From contig JAJEGS010000040.1 in NCBI GenBank assembly GCA_022819745.1, forward strand, positions 1 through 64,000: a DNA stretch of 64,000 bases, given 5' to 3'. The stretch's first letter is position 1; the number at the start of each line of letters is the position of its first letter. Below are positions 25,115 to 36,200 of this stretch, in pieces. Origin of the DNA: Candidatus Latescibacterota bacterium (lineage in GTDB: Bacteria > Latescibacterota > UBA2968 > UBA8231). The notes under the pieces are model-generated. The model made no database searches and was not told the DNA's origin. It saw nothing but the letters and a program-made list of their open reading frames with translations. Both the position numbers and the translations under genes were made by a program.

Positions 25115-27409
25115 TCAATCCCTGTCGTCAATCTCGCGGATCAAAGCAGCTAAGCGCCCTAGGCATACGGTGAGAAAAATCTCTTGGGCAACGGGTGACT
25201 CTTGTCGCACCGGGCTATTGATGAAGCGGCCGATAGCGATGAGAATCACGTAAACCGAGAGTACGTCATAGGCTTGGTCCCTAGTGGCAGAGAGTCCGTC
25301 GCGCACGGTGCGCACCACCTGCCGCATGGCCTCGACTAGCGCCTCGGCCTTTTCCTCTTCATAAGCGACGACCACCTCCCGGCACAGGGCCTTTAATTGC
25401 GCGCGGTCTTCGGTGTCGATACAGTGGGCCGCGCCCAAGGTGTCCGTTGCCCGGCGCAGCAGGCGGGTGATGGCGGCGACGCGGTCGGTATCTTCGCGCG
25501 AGAGCAAGCGGTAGAACTGGTCGCCAGCGCCGAGTGCGCGGCAGACTCCGTTGAGTAGCTGTAATCGCACGGCCGGGGAGGGGAAGTCGGTCAGACGGCT
25601 TAGCGCGGGTCGGACGATGCGGCGGTCTTGGCGCTCGCTGAGGACGTCGACCAGTGTCGGGAAGGTCAGGGGGTCGAAATCGCTGCCAAATTGCCAGAAT
25701 AGTAGCTCGTGGACTTCGTCCCCCCGGATGCTGGCTAGGCCGCGAATGGCGCTGATGCGCACCCGGGGATCGGCGTCGTCCAGCGCCTCGACTAGCGGAT
25801 CGATGCTCGTGGAGGATCCGAGGCGGCCTAGGGCCTCGGCCGCCTCGCTGCGGATGTCCGAGGCTCCGTCGAGCAACTCGCGCACCAAGGGTTCGGTGGC
25901 GCTTTCCGACCGGCTCTCGCCCAAGGCGCGGGCGGCGGCGCGGCGCACCCGGGGGCTGGCGTCGGCTAGCGCTTGGACTAATTGCTCGATGGCGAGAGGG
26001 TTGCCCGACCGGCCCAGGGCCTCGGCGGCTCGCGCCCTAGTTCCCTCGGCTGTGGCTAGGCTGAAGATGGTGGCGTTGTAGGCGTAGCTGAGGACATTGC
26101 CGCGCAGCATCCGCGAGAGCAGGCTGCGCGAAGTCGCGCTCCGCGCGTCCTTGACAGTGCGGAGGATGAACAAGGGCGCTAGCCGGACCAAGGCGCTGAG
26201 GGCAAAGATGACTTGCAAATCGCCCATGGGCACGCCGAATACGGCAAAGCGCAAGCCTTCTAGTTGGGCTACGAGCAGTCCGCCCAACAGGGGGCCGAGG
26301 GCACCCATTAAGTTGACCGTCACCGACCAAGTCGCTAGGTACATCGTGCGTTTTTCTCCTTGGGGCAGCAGACCGTAGAGCAGGGGATTGATGCCCACTC
26401 CGATTCCGGAGAATAGAATTCCGCTGAGGACCAAGGCCACAGGTACTAAGTGGTAAGCCCCTGGCTGATTAAAGGTCCAAATAAGAGGCAAGAACGCGGC
26501 CGGTGTCATCAGAATTTGCAGGACGGGTCTGGCACCGAAGCGGTCAATGAGGCCAGCCCAGAGCCGGTAGCCAGCAATGCTGGTCAGCATGAACAGGGCG
26601 TTAAAAATCGAGACCTCGGTATAGGAAATCTGTAGGCGGTCGAGCATGAAGACGCTGTAGAGCGGCCCAGCTAGCCCGATGCCAAAGGTCCACAGGCCAA
26701 AAAAGAGCGCGGCGCGGCGGAAGTTGGCGTCGTGGAAGGGCTGTACAAGGTCGCGCAAGCGCGTGCTTTGTTCGTCGCTGGCGGTCGTTTGTTGGGGAAA
26801 GGGGGCGCGGAAGAGGTTTAAGTAGCCCAAGAATCCAAAGAGCGTCCCGGCAGCAAAGACCCAGACAAAGCCGCCTCCGTCGGGGAAAAGGTCGAGGAAT
26901 TGGCCGATCGCAAAACCGGCGATCATGGCCACTATGGTGCTGACGATGGTCTGGCGGCTGGCAAAGCGCGCGCGGATATTCTCCGGCACAGCGTTGGCGA
27001 TCCAAGTGCTGTAAAAGGGCGAAATCGCATAGCCGCTGAACATGCTGAGGCAGACCATGGCCACCAAGGCCGGAAGACGATACTGCTCTGGGACGAAGAG
27101 GGGGATGATCAGTGGCAGCCCGCGGAAGACGATTTCCACGTAACCACCGAAGACGACAAAGCGCTTCTTGTCGCGGACACGGGCGCTCAATAGAGGGGCG
27201 AGCAACTGCGTCAGGGCCAAGAAATACGCGGCGGAAGTGAAGAGGGCGATAAAGGCACCGTCGGCCCCTAAGTACAGCGCGAAGCCAGTAAAGGCCGCCG
27301 TTCCCAACCCGCAGGCTTGTCCCCAAGCGCCCCACAAGCCGCTGGCGACGACGAAGGACCGGAGGGCGCGATGCACTTGGCCGCGCGAGAGAGAAGGTGC
27401 ATTTTCCAT
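25115..27409 (-). CDS. MFS-type transporter fused to HEAT repeats
   Basis: 764 residues from the ATG at 27409; upstream codons of the open frame look non-coding. Residues 1-430 contain about 12 hydrophobic helices with a major-facilitator layout (a DKKRF-type loop between helices 2 and 3, GLIDRFGARPVL after helix 8, SGILFSGIGVGINPLLYGLLP). About residues 450-575 are PBS-lyase-type HEAT repeats (RARAAEALGRSG, AIEQLVQALADASPRVR, RSEAAEALGRLG), continued by a helical tail with a further hydrophobic stretch near the end. The substrate is unknown; the cytoplasmic HEAT domain suggests regulation or docking. Single gene, divergent from the isomerase-like gene. Confidence 0.8.
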   Translation of the reverse strand: MENAPSLSRGQVHRALRSFVVASGLWGAWGQACGLGTAAFTGFALYLGADGAFIALFTSAAYFLALTQLLAPLLSARVRDKKRFVVFGGYVEIVFRGLPLIIPLFVPEQYRLPALVAMVCLSMFSGYAISPFYSTWIANAVPENIRARFASRQTIVSTIVAMIAGFAIGQFLDLFPDGGGFVWVFAAGTLFGFLGYLNLFRAPFPQQTTASDEQSTRLRDLVQPFHDANFRRAALFFGLWTFGIGLAGPLYSVFMLDRLQISYTEVSIFNALFMLTSIAGYRLWAGLIDRFGARPVLQILMTPAAFLPLIWTFNQPGAYHLVPVALVLSGILFSGIGVGINPLLYGLLPQGEKRTMYLATWSVTVNLMGALGPLLGGLLVAQLEGLRFAVFGVPMGDLQVIFALSALVRLAPLFILRTVKDARSATSRSLLSRMLRGNVLSYAYNATIFSLATAEGTRARAAEALGRSGNPLAIEQLVQALADASPRVRRAAARALGESRSESATEPLVRELLDGASDIRSEAAEALGRLGSSTSIDPLVEALDDADPRVRISAIRGLASIRGDEVHELLFWQFGSDFDPLTFPTLVDVLSERQDRRIVRPALSRLTDFPSPAVRLQLLNGVCRALGAGDQFYRLLSREDTDRVAAITRLLRRATDTLGAAHCIDTEDRAQLKALCREVVVAYEEEKAEALVEAMRQVVRTVRDGLSATRDQAYDVLSVYVILIAIGRFINSPVRQESPVAQEIFLTVCLGRLAALIREIDDRD

Positions 27410-27495
27410 AGAGAAAAATATCGTTGCGATGTCAGTAAAGGGCAACGAACTTTGCCCAGAGGATTTTATTGAAACCACAACCAAGGAGTCGGATT

Positions 27496-28302
27496 ATGGC
27501 ACTCAAGATGGGATACGCGACCCTGCGCTGGCGGCAGCCGGATTTGGCAAAGGCCCTGCCCGAGCTCAAAAAGGCCGGCTGGGACGGTTGGGAGGGGCGG
27601 TTACCGCTCGACTGGCTGGGGCCGCCGAAGCGGCTGAAGCAAGTGTGCGAGGACGCGGACATGCCGCTGTGCGTATTTACGGCTAGTGGCTCACCTGAAG
27701 ACCGCGACTGGGAGCACACCGAGCGCAACAAGCGGCGAATGGATTTCGCCGCGGAGATGGGCGTGGATTGCTTCATGTTTATGAGCGGTCGCAAGCCGGA
27801 AGGACGACCGACGGAACGCGCTGATATCGAGCGGGCGGCCGAGGGGGCCGAGCAGTGGGCCGAGTACGCGGCCCAGTACGGGCTGGAGCTAAGCTACCAC
27901 ATCCACACCAACTTGCTGGTGGATTCGGCCGAGGACTGGCGGCTGTACATGAGTTTGCTGGACAAGACCCGGCTGTGCATTGATGTCTCGCACGCCGAGT
28001 TGTGGGACTACGATCCAGTGCAGTCGCTGACGGATTTTTGGCACCAGCTCAACTACGTCCATCTACAGGACTATGCGTCTTGTACTGTGCGCGAGCCGGG
28101 GCGCTACAATCCCGAGTGGGTTTCAGTCGGCGAGGGCGAGTGCCTCGACTTTGCCGGGGTGCTCAACACGCTCGCCGAGCGGGGTTTTGACCGCTGGGTG
28201 ACCAGTTGTCCGGGCGAGCCAGCCTACGAGGGCGAGGACCCAGTCAGCGAGGCGCAGCGGAGTGCGGGGATGCGCCAGTATTTGCGCGGGTTGGGGTACT
28301 AG
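27496..28302 (+). CDS. sugar phosphate isomerase/epimerase-like TIM barrel
   Basis: 268 residues from the ATG at 27496, seven bases after AAGGAG. It belongs to the xylose isomerase/AP-endonuclease-2 TIM-barrel superfamily: KMGYATLRW opening strand, KKAGWDGWE, then metal-site residues in ELSYHIHTNLL, LCIDVSHAEL and YVHLQDYA. These proteins isomerise or epimerise sugars and inositol derivatives (IolE, IolI, hydroxypyruvate isomerase); the substrate cannot be told. No signal peptide. It shares a four-base tail-to-tail overlap with the long minus-strand array that starts at 28299. Confidence 0.75.
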   Translation: MALKMGYATLRWRQPDLAKALPELKKAGWDGWEGRLPLDWLGPPKRLKQVCEDADMPLCVFTASGSPEDRDWEHTERNKRRMDFAAEMGVDCFMFMSGRKPEGRPTERADIERAAEGAEQWAEYAAQYGLELSYHIHTNLLVDSAEDWRLYMSLLDKTRLCIDVSHAELWDYDPVQSLTDFWHQLNYVHLQDYASCTVREPGRYNPEWVSVGEGECLDFAGVLNTLAERGFDRWVTSCPGEPAYEGEDPVSEAQRSAGMRQYLRGLGY

Positions 28303-30548
28303 GGCGCTTTGAACATGTGCCGCATTTGCTCGGCTAGCTCTTTGGTTTTTTCCATCGTCTGTTGTTGCATGTGGTGTTGCCGCTTTAGGCGCTGGTAGTG
28401 CGCGTACTCGGCATCGGCGCGTTCGCGCTGACCCATTTTGAGCAGGAGATGGGATAGGGACCGACGGGCTTGTAGATCGCGGGGGTGGTGTTGCAAGATG
28501 CGCTCAAAGCGCTGGAGGGCTTGGCGATACTGACCCTGGTTGGCCTCTAAGGTCCCCATGCTGCGCAAGGCGTGCACATTGTCGGGGTCGAGTGCCAGCG
28601 CCGCGAGTAAATGACCTTTGGCTGTTTTCTCATCCCCCCGCTTTAACAGCAGATCGGCTAAATGGCACAACCCGGCGAGATGATCGGGTTGCTGGGCTAG
28701 TAGCTGCTGATAGGCTTGTTCGGCGCGCTCGGGCTGGTCCTGGTTTTCGTATAGCTGGCCTAGCAGATAGTGAGCCGACGGGGAGCCTAGTTCGAGCGCT
28801 TGGAGATAGGCAGCTTCGGCTTGCTCTAGCCGGCCGGCTGCGGCTTCGGTCCGCCCGAGACGGAGGTACAGGTGGGCTTGATCGGGTTGCCGCGCTAGGA
28901 GCTTTTGGTACTCGACCGCCGATTCTTGGAACTGGCCCCGCAGTCGGAGGAAATCGGCGAACTGGAGGCGGACATCGTCTTGGTCGGGATAGTGGTCGAG
29001 GAATTGCCGCCATGTGTGGGCGGCATCGTCGTAGCGCTGGGTCGCTCCGTACATATGGGCGAGGCCCAGCAGGGCACGGCGGTGGGACGGGGCTAGTTCA
29101 ACGGCGCGGCGGTAGTGCTGCAAGGCGTTGGTCTTCATGCCTTTGTTCTCATAGATAGCCGCCAGCGAGTAGTGGTGGAAGGCGGCCACGTGCGGACTGG
29201 TCGTCGCGCTTCCGGCGTTGGAGACCAATAGCAGTACGGCGAGGGCACCTGACGACAGGTACAAAGGTCTATGGCGCAAACCAGCCAAGGTGCAAGCACC
29301 GTAGGCGGCCAGCAGCAAGAGACAGGGCACGGCTGGTAAGCGATAGCGGCCCGTGACGAAAAACAACACCACTGACAGCATATAAACCCCTGCAAAGAGC
29401 AAGACGAGATAGGTCGCCGGAGTGCGGCGTTCTGGTTTCAGCAGGACATAGGCCACCCCGAGCAGGGCGAGGGCCGAGACCAAGCCAAAGGGAAACGCGA
29501 GGCCGTATTTCCACAGCAAAAGGCGCAGCAGCGGCGAGTACTCAGCGGCAAAGTACGGATCGGTATTGCGAGGGATCTCGGCCCCGTGCCAAAACAGATA
29601 GCTCTTGTGCAAGAGCAGGGCCAAATAGTCGCCCGGCTCGGTGCGTATATATTCCCAAGCTTTGCCCAAAAGGTAATTTGAGCCAACTCCCGGCTGAGTG
29701 ATGCCGGCCTCGCGTTGCGGCAAGTCAATTACGTCGCTCCATCCCGCTCCGGGCCGCGCCGCTACGGTGCGGTCGTAGTCCGGGTTGTTGCCGAGGTAGA
29801 AGTTGACCCCCGCGTTGAAGGAGATGAGTACCCACTCGCCGCCGACGATGCGGTTGCGCAGCGTCACTGGGCCTACCAGCATCAGCAGGCCGACGGCAAA
29901 AATCGCCACGTGGAGGGCGCGGCGACGGGTTGCCGCAGCGGGCCACCAGCGGTACATCCACCAAGCCGCTACCGGCGCAAAGAGCAACACGTTCGGCACG
30001 GCCAAGGTACCCAGTCCTAGGACGAGACCGGCAATAAGCGCGGGAAGTGTGCCGCCTTGACGCTGGCCCCACAACAAGACCAACAGCAGGACCGCGTCGA
30101 AAAGCACGGCCCAAGTCGTGGGCAAAAGTTCGCCCTCAAAATAGAGGAAGGGGCCGTACAGCGCCGCGCCTAGGGCCGCTATCCAACCCACCGTCGGCGA
30201 GAAGACCTCGCGCCCCAGCTTGAAGACGAGCAGGCAAGTGAGCGTGCCGGCTAGGGCTTGGAGCAGACGCGGGAGGTAGTAGTTTTCACCAAAAAAAGAA
30301 AAGAGAACGGCTAGGAAATACGGGTAAAAAGGAGCCTGCCAGAACGGCATCGGACGCCCAGCCCAAGTGCCGGTTGCCAGTTCGCGGGCGTATTCGGTGT
30401 AGCTTCTGGCATCGACAATGGGCGTGTCGAAAAAAGGACTGTCGGCGGCTTGGAATAGGTAGCCTAAGCGCAGGCCTAGGGCCAAGACAGCTAAGGCGAC
30501 CAGCTTGAGCCAGTGCAGCGCAAGCGCCTTACTTGCCCAGGCCAGCAT
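28299..30548 (-). CDS. GT-C glycosyltransferase (PMT/ArnT-like) with C-terminal TPR array
   Basis: 749 residues. The N-terminal 440 residues are polytopic with a first-loop D-A motif (DTPIVDARSYTEYAREL) where GT-C enzymes hold their catalytic acid, and GRYRLPAVP near the last helix, as in PMT-like proteins. From about residue 450, at least six TPR units follow (ALQHYRRAVELAPSHRRAL, AEQAYQQLLAQQPDHLAGL, ALQRFERILQHHP). Such enzymes use lipid-linked sugars on the outer face of the inner membrane, with the TPR part exposed to the periplasm to hold the acceptor. Its ATG overlaps the end of the OMP gene by 20 bases, so it closes the six-gene operon beginning at 42385. A role in glycosylating the secreted proteins made there is inferred. 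Confidence 0.75.
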   Translation of the reverse strand: MLAWASKALALHWLKLVALAVLALGLRLGYLFQAADSPFFDTPIVDARSYTEYARELATGTWAGRPMPFWQAPFYPYFLAVLFSFFGENYYLPRLLQALAGTLTCLLVFKLGREVFSPTVGWIAALGAALYGPFLYFEGELLPTTWAVLFDAVLLLVLLWGQRQGGTLPALIAGLVLGLGTLAVPNVLLFAPVAAWWMYRWWPAAATRRRALHVAIFAVGLLMLVGPVTLRNRIVGGEWVLISFNAGVNFYLGNNPDYDRTVAARPGAGWSDVIDLPQREAGITQPGVGSNYLLGKAWEYIRTEPGDYLALLLHKSYLFWHGAEIPRNTDPYFAAEYSPLLRLLLWKYGLAFPFGLVSALALLGVAYVLLKPERRTPATYLVLLFAGVYMLSVVLFFVTGRYRLPAVPCLLLLAAYGACTLAGLRHRPLYLSSGALAVLLLVSNAGSATTSPHVAAFHHYSLAAIYENKGMKTNALQHYRRAVELAPSHRRALLGLAHMYGATQRYDDAAHTWRQFLDHYPDQDDVRLQFADFLRLRGQFQESAVEYQKLLARQPDQAHLYLRLGRTEAAAGRLEQAEAAYLQALELGSPSAHYLLGQLYENQDQPERAEQAYQQLLAQQPDHLAGLCHLADLLLKRGDEKTAKGHLLAALALDPDNVHALRSMGTLEANQGQYRQALQRFERILQHHPRDLQARRSLSHLLLKMGQRERADAEYAHYQRLKRQHHMQQQTMEKTKELAEQMRHMFKAP

Positions 30549-33189
30549 ATAGAGTGATAAAGCCCTGGGTCAGGATTTCCGATTCGCGTTCGATGCTTTT
30601 GAAATCGCGCCAATCAGCTTTGAGACCCACTTGGGCAGATACCTCGTAGCCCAAGTAGGAGCTCACATTGGATAGCTGCAAGGCTCCGGCGATCCCGGTG
30701 AAATCGTTGTTGTCGCGCTTCATATCGTTGGCGAAAGAGTACTCAATTCCGGTTTGAATACGGGTGTTGCTGAGAATGGGAAACCCCAAGAGGAATCCCA
30801 CTATCTCGGTCAGCACTGTCTCCTCGTCGGCGGTGAACAGCCCCACGGTCTGGCGACGGTATTCGCTTTTCCAGCGCGGCTCGAGTTGGACGGTGCCCAG
30901 ATCGTAGCGGTAGCTGAGTTTGTTGATGACGCCAAAAAAGGAGTCCGTCTCGCGCAGGGCCGCGTCGTCGCGCTGGTGAAAAAGCTCCAAGTTGAGATAG
31001 TTATACGCCTCCAAGCCCCCTCGGTTGTAGTTGTGTCCGATCCAAGTGGTGTTGATCCAAGTGTCTTGGGCTAAAAGTGGATCTACTACCTTTTGTAGCT
31101 GACCGTCGCGCTGCGTGTTTTCGGGGAACCACTGGAGCAGGTCGTCCGGGATATTGTCTTGGGCCAGCTTGAGCATCTGCATGAAGCGGAAGCGCCCTTG
31201 CTGGGGATTGTCCCGGTCTAGGCTGAACAGAGCGTAGGAAGTGTGATTGCGCTTGTCGGCTGAGATCAGTTCCTCGCGCAGGTGCCCGACGGTCAAGCGG
31301 ACGTCCGGAGTCAGCCGGTATCCCATGTAGACGTTGAAGCCTCGGTGGTCTTTCTGATAGGGGTAGTCTGGGGATTCGTCGTTTTCAAAGCGGTCAACCC
31401 ACAGGTTGTTGTTCATGTCGATCCCGTAGAGGAAGTCGGGTCGGTCCACGCGGTGTCTGAGAAAGGCTTCGTCGTAGTCGGGAATGCCATTGGAGATGGT
31501 TAGGTTGTCGTTTTGGTTGAAGTCCGAGATGAAGTCGTAGTTCTCGTCCCAGCCGGGGAAGACCCGGCGATCGCCGGCTTGCGAGTCGGCGCGCACTAGG
31601 TCGGGTGCGCGGTCTTGGTCGTCGTTGTCCTCTACCAATTCGACCACGTGGAAGCGCTCGTTTTCGTAGTCGATATTGCCGGCCGAGCCGGTGACAAAGG
31701 TGCGGGTGTTGTAGAGCGGGTCCATGCTGTACGCTTCGCCAAAAAAGAACCAAGGATGAGCCACCTTGGACAGGTTGACCATCCAAGCTGGCTCGACTTG
31801 CTCGCCGGCCACGCCCGCCGATGTGGTGTGGCTGGTCCGCGTCACGCTGGGGTATTTGCGGTAGGCCACGCTCAGATCGTACTCGCCGTAGAAGTTGAAG
31901 CCGGCCACATCCCGCAGCTCTATGGTGGCCCCGATAATTTGAGTAGCCGTGGGCAGGCCGTACTCGAATTTGAGGATGCGCAGATTGGTGTTGTCCTGCA
32001 CATTGCCCTCGGCTTGCGCCACTAGCAGCAGCACGGGTTCGTCGCTGCGGTTGGTTTGGTTATTGGACGTCATCCACACCTGATAGTCGTTGCCAATAGT
32101 CATTTCGAACTCGACTTTGGCGATTTCTTCTTTGGGCCCCGAGGCCCGGTTGACGAAGGCGGGCGTGTCAAAGTCGTAGAGCAGGCGGATTTCTTCGGAC
32201 CCATCGGCCGAGATGAAGCCCTCTTGGACGAATCCCCCTTGGACGGCGGGTTCAAAGCGGATTTCCCGGCCGCGGTCAACAGTGCCGTCGTTGTAGGTAA
32301 TGATGATGTCCGAACCCACTGGGAAGAAGGCGGCTCCACCGCTGCCGTCTTCGGGCGAATCGTCGCGCAGGACTAGTTCGATAAAGGAAACGGTTTGGTT
32401 TTGGTCAACTGTCAAGGCCCCGGCAATGGGGTTGCCCTTAAAGCCGTCGCGCAGGGTATTGGACTGATGGGTGTTGACGAAGTGAACACCCATTTCGGTG
32501 AAGTCGCCGATCTGCGCGGTGGCCCGACCGCCCATTAGCGTGGTGAGGTTGGTGGTGAGGACTTCGGTGTTGTCGGTCGAGGCCCCGCCGGGCGAACTAA
32601 GGCGCGAGTAGATGACGGTACCTTGGTACTTGTCGGTCGCGATGTCGAACTGGACTCCGTCCCAAAAGGGTTTGGAAAAGCTCATGGGGGTGAGCGTGGT
32701 GCGCAGGCGATTCGACACCGTCAGGGCGTAGTGATACTGCCCCTTGCTGTCCGAGGCAATAGCCACGCCCGAAAACCAGTTATTAAAACGAGTGGCCTTG
32801 ACCAGCGAACTGCCAAATTGCCGCGGCTGAGTCTGCGAATTGCTAAAGATGAGCCAGCCACGGGTGATGGCGTTGCCAAATAGGTCGTAGTAATAGTCTC
32901 CTTCTAGCCGGATATCGACGTAGCGCTGGTACAGGTTGCGGGCGTAGTTGCTGTACTCCCACTGGCGCCAGCGGTACTCGTTGTAGAGCTCCTGCGGCAC
33001 GTACCACTTTTTAATGGTCGGATCCAGTGCGTCGAATAGGACGCCCGGGCCATAAGGAGCATAGCTGGTCTCGCCGCTCCCTCGGGGAACGCCCAGCCGC
33101 GTGCCATAGTCGGGTTGGCTGTAGGCCGGGTTTAGCACACAACTCAAGACCACCAAGACAGACGCAGTATTTAGCCTTCTCGCTTCCAT
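30529..33189 (-). CDS. large secreted beta-rich protein, probably outer-membrane barrel
   Basis: 886 residues with a signal peptide (VLVVLSCVLNPAYSQ). After it, a conserved start (VPQELYNEYRWRQWEYSNYA) and an alternating polar/hydrophobic strand pattern to the end; the terminal strand reads GFITLYAGLGK. Aromatic-rich strands and the C-terminal region point to an outer-membrane beta-barrel, but no known barrel family is recognised. Around residues 520-600 are acid-rich loops of calcium-binding type: DENYDFISDFNQND and DMNNNLWVDRFE, which follows the EF-hand spacing. The paralogue at 61329-63980 aligns along nearly its full length. Located between the FlgD-tailed protein (25-base gap) and the GT-C/TPR protein (overlap). 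Confidence 0.65.
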   Translation of the reverse strand: MEARRLNTASVLVVLSCVLNPAYSQPDYGTRLGVPRGSGETSYAPYGPGVLFDALDPTIKKWYVPQELYNEYRWRQWEYSNYARNLYQRYVDIRLEGDYYYDLFGNAITRGWLIFSNSQTQPRQFGSSLVKATRFNNWFSGVAIASDSKGQYHYALTVSNRLRTTLTPMSFSKPFWDGVQFDIATDKYQGTVIYSRLSSPGGASTDNTEVLTTNLTTLMGGRATAQIGDFTEMGVHFVNTHQSNTLRDGFKGNPIAGALTVDQNQTVSFIELVLRDDSPEDGSGGAAFFPVGSDIIITYNDGTVDRGREIRFEPAVQGGFVQEGFISADGSEEIRLLYDFDTPAFVNRASGPKEEIAKVEFEMTIGNDYQVWMTSNNQTNRSDEPVLLLVAQAEGNVQDNTNLRILKFEYGLPTATQIIGATIELRDVAGFNFYGEYDLSVAYRKYPSVTRTSHTTSAGVAGEQVEPAWMVNLSKVAHPWFFFGEAYSMDPLYNTRTFVTGSAGNIDYENERFHVVELVEDNDDQDRAPDLVRADSQAGDRRVFPGWDENYDFISDFNQNDNLTISNGIPDYDEAFLRHRVDRPDFLYGIDMNNNLWVDRFENDESPDYPYQKDHRGFNVYMGYRLTPDVRLTVGHLREELISADKRNHTSYALFSLDRDNPQQGRFRFMQMLKLAQDNIPDDLLQWFPENTQRDGQLQKVVDPLLAQDTWINTTWIGHNYNRGGLEAYNYLNLELFHQRDDAALRETDSFFGVINKLSYRYDLGTVQLEPRWKSEYRRQTVGLFTADEETVLTEIVGFLLGFPILSNTRIQTGIEYSFANDMKRDNNDFTGIAGALQLSNVSSYLGYEVSAQVGLKADWRDFKSIERESEILTQGFITLYAGLGK

Positions 33190-33214
33190 AAATTTTCCCT
33201 TTGGCTGGTGTACA

Positions 33215-36200
33215 CTAATAGACTACGGCCACGATGCGAACCAAGGCCGTGTCAGTGGCCCGGTCCGAATCGGCACCGAAATCAATCCGGCATATATAGA
33301 GTCCTGGCGGCACGGTGCGGTCAGCCGCATCGCGGCCATTCCAGCGAATTTGCTGGGGGCCTCCTGACACTTGGGTGCTGTTTTCCCATATCAGGCGCCC
33401 GTCCAGTGAGTAGAGGCGCAGACTTGCTTGGCGTGCTTGGGTCGCTTGGAAGATGGAAAATGCAACGGTTAGTTCGTCGTTGACCCCGTCGCCATTGGGC
33501 GTAAATGGGTTGGGAGCCAAGCGCAGGTCGCCGAGGACTTGCCCTCCTACGGGGATGCTCAGCGTTAGTTGGCGGCTATCTGTTAGCGCAGTGGCGTCGC
33601 CTGGTTCTACTTGCTGCCACAAGTTGCCGTCGGTGCCAGCGGCGGCGCGGCGGACAAAAGGCTTAAAGGTGGTTCCGTTGCGAAAGATGGCGGCGGCAAA
33701 GCGCAAGTGGATCAGGGGGCCTTGCCCCAAGATGGCACCGCGTTCGGCTCTTGGCAGCGCGCGGTAGGATGCGCTCGTCAGGGAATCGCCCAAGGCGTCA
33801 AAGGGCGATTGGGCCCCGCCGCCGCGCAGTTTGCGGAAATAGCGAATCGGCCCTTGTTCGGTTGGGGGCAAGTCATCGTACTCAGCACGGCCAGAGATCG
33901 CTTCTAAGCCGTCAGCGGTCTGCCGCAAGAAGAGGATAGCTCCGCGCTCGGCCTCGTTGAGCAGGCCGTAGGCCGCCTCGGTGATCAGGTCGCCGTCCTC
34001 GCCAACCATGACTTCGGCTCCTTGAGGGGTGATGCGATGGTAGGTCTGAACCGCCTGCTCTGCCGGTAGGGTTTGGTGTAGTTGGGGCAGCAGGACCCAG
34101 ATGGAGTCGGCGTGGTTGCGCCGCACTTGGGCGATGGCTCCAGCAGCGTCGGTCAGGTGGCCGTCGGCCGCTAGGGTAAACGTCTGCGGGGGATTTCCTT
34201 GACTTAGTTCTTCTTCGGTCCCCGTGCTTAGGCTCAACAGGTGCAGCGCGAGCCCGGGCGGAGCTTGCAGGAGGATTTCGTCAAAGCCTGGGGTGCGGTC
34301 GGCTGCCGGTTCGTCTATGAATACCGGACGCAGATACAGGTCGAATGTGTCTAACTGGCCGACCTCGGCCTGCGTAGGCCATACTTCGGCAGTGAGGGCG
34401 CGGGCTACGGGCGGGGCCAGTTCTACTTCGATCGAGCTGATGGAGGCGGCTTGCAGGCGATCTTGGCTGGTAAAGCGCACCTGCACCTGCATGTAATTGC
34501 GCAGCCCGGGGGAACGGACCCGGTCGCCCGGCTGTAGGTACTGCTGGCTCCAGGGACTCCAGCCGCTGCCGAGGGCAAAGGTGGTGTCGATAGGCCCTTT
34601 CCAACTGCTGATTAGCTTGTCCCATTCTTCTTTGGTTTTCTCGTTGCCATTGACGTCGAAATGGCGAATTTGCTGCACCAGCAGATCGCCGGTGCGCGTG
34701 CGCACTTCCGCCGTCGTGCCGGGTGGGTGGGTGCCGGGAGGCGGATCCCAGTAGATGGCACCGAAGTTGCGCGGTCCCGGCAGGCGGATGATATCGGACA
34801 CCAGTGAAGCTTGGCTGACAAACCCCTCAGTGTAGAGCAGGACTTCGGTCAGGTCGTAGAAAAAGCCCGAAGTCCGCGCGATGCCCGGCAGGCGCAGGTT
34901 GAGGAAGCGGATATCTAGGGCTGGGTCAAAGCGGTCGGCGGCGCGATTGAATCCCCCTTCCATGCGGTCGGGTAGGCTGACCTGTCGCCACCGAAGTCGG
35001 CCATTGGGATCGCGGCTGCCGTCGGCCACCTCGGTGATGTAGCCGGGAATAAAGGGAACGGCCAAGCGCATGGCATCGAGCCAGACGCGGGCACCAATAT
35101 CGACGGTGAGAATGCCAGCGGTGGGATTGGTGCTAAACCACGCTGGCATGCGGAATGTGGTGTTCCAGTCGCCGTCAAAGCCCCCAGCCGGGACTTCCGG
35201 TCCGGTAAAGCTAACGCTGCCGCCCCCGTCAATTAACTTGGGCGATAGGTTGTCGCCCCAGCCCCAGACTTCGACTTCGGCCAGCCGGGGCCGCTCGCGA
35301 ATATAGTACTCTTTGCGGCCCTGCTGTTCTTGGGGGAGGCTCTCGTAAATGGCCTGCTCCACCGGCTCCTCAAAGCCGACGTCGTCGCGGATGTAGTAGA
35401 GTATATCGCCTCGTTCGTCGGCCGGCAGGGCATCCCACGCGGCCTGATCGATTTGGTGTGCCCGCCCCAGCTTGCTGTCGCCGATGAGAATGCGCACGGT
35501 CTGAGCCATGCGGCCGGTCCACTCGGTGCGGCCGTCGTCGTCTTCGGCAAAGCCGGGCGTGTCCTCAGAAGAAAACGCCATGGTCCGCTGATCCGTATTG
35601 GGAGCCCGGGTTTGGCCGACCACCTTGAACTGGAGCACGCGGCTTTGGGCTTGGATGAGCTTCTGCTGGGGAGCTAGCATGACGCGGAACTGGCGGAAGG
35701 GATCGCCCAAGGTCTCATCGACAAAGTGCAGCACTACCTTCTCGACCACGAGCGTGCGGCCCAAGTCGATCTCGATCCACCACTTGTCTGGAGTGGCCGC
35801 TAAGTCTGGTTCCCAAAAAGTGTCGCGGTCGCCATCGACAATATGGGGGGCTAGGGCTTCGTTGGAACCTACCCGGCTGACGCCGACGCGCTGGACATAG
35901 TCGTACACTGGGAAGGCGATTTTGTCCTTAGCTCCAAATTCGCGCGTTGATTCTACCTCCGTGCGTTCGTTGCGCAGGCTCAGGGTCACGGTTTTGCCGT
36001 CGCCGCTGAGGGTGGTATCGACGATGGTTAGGAGTCGGCCGTCAAGGGGGAGCTGACTGTCGTTGCCGGGGAAGCGTTTGAAGTCTCGATCGAGAAATTT
36101 GATCAATTGCTCAGACTTGCTGAAGGTAAAGCTGCCGTCCGCTTCCAGCGCCGGGGTGCGTTGGAGATTCATAATCGCCCGATCCGCCTTGCGGATGCCC

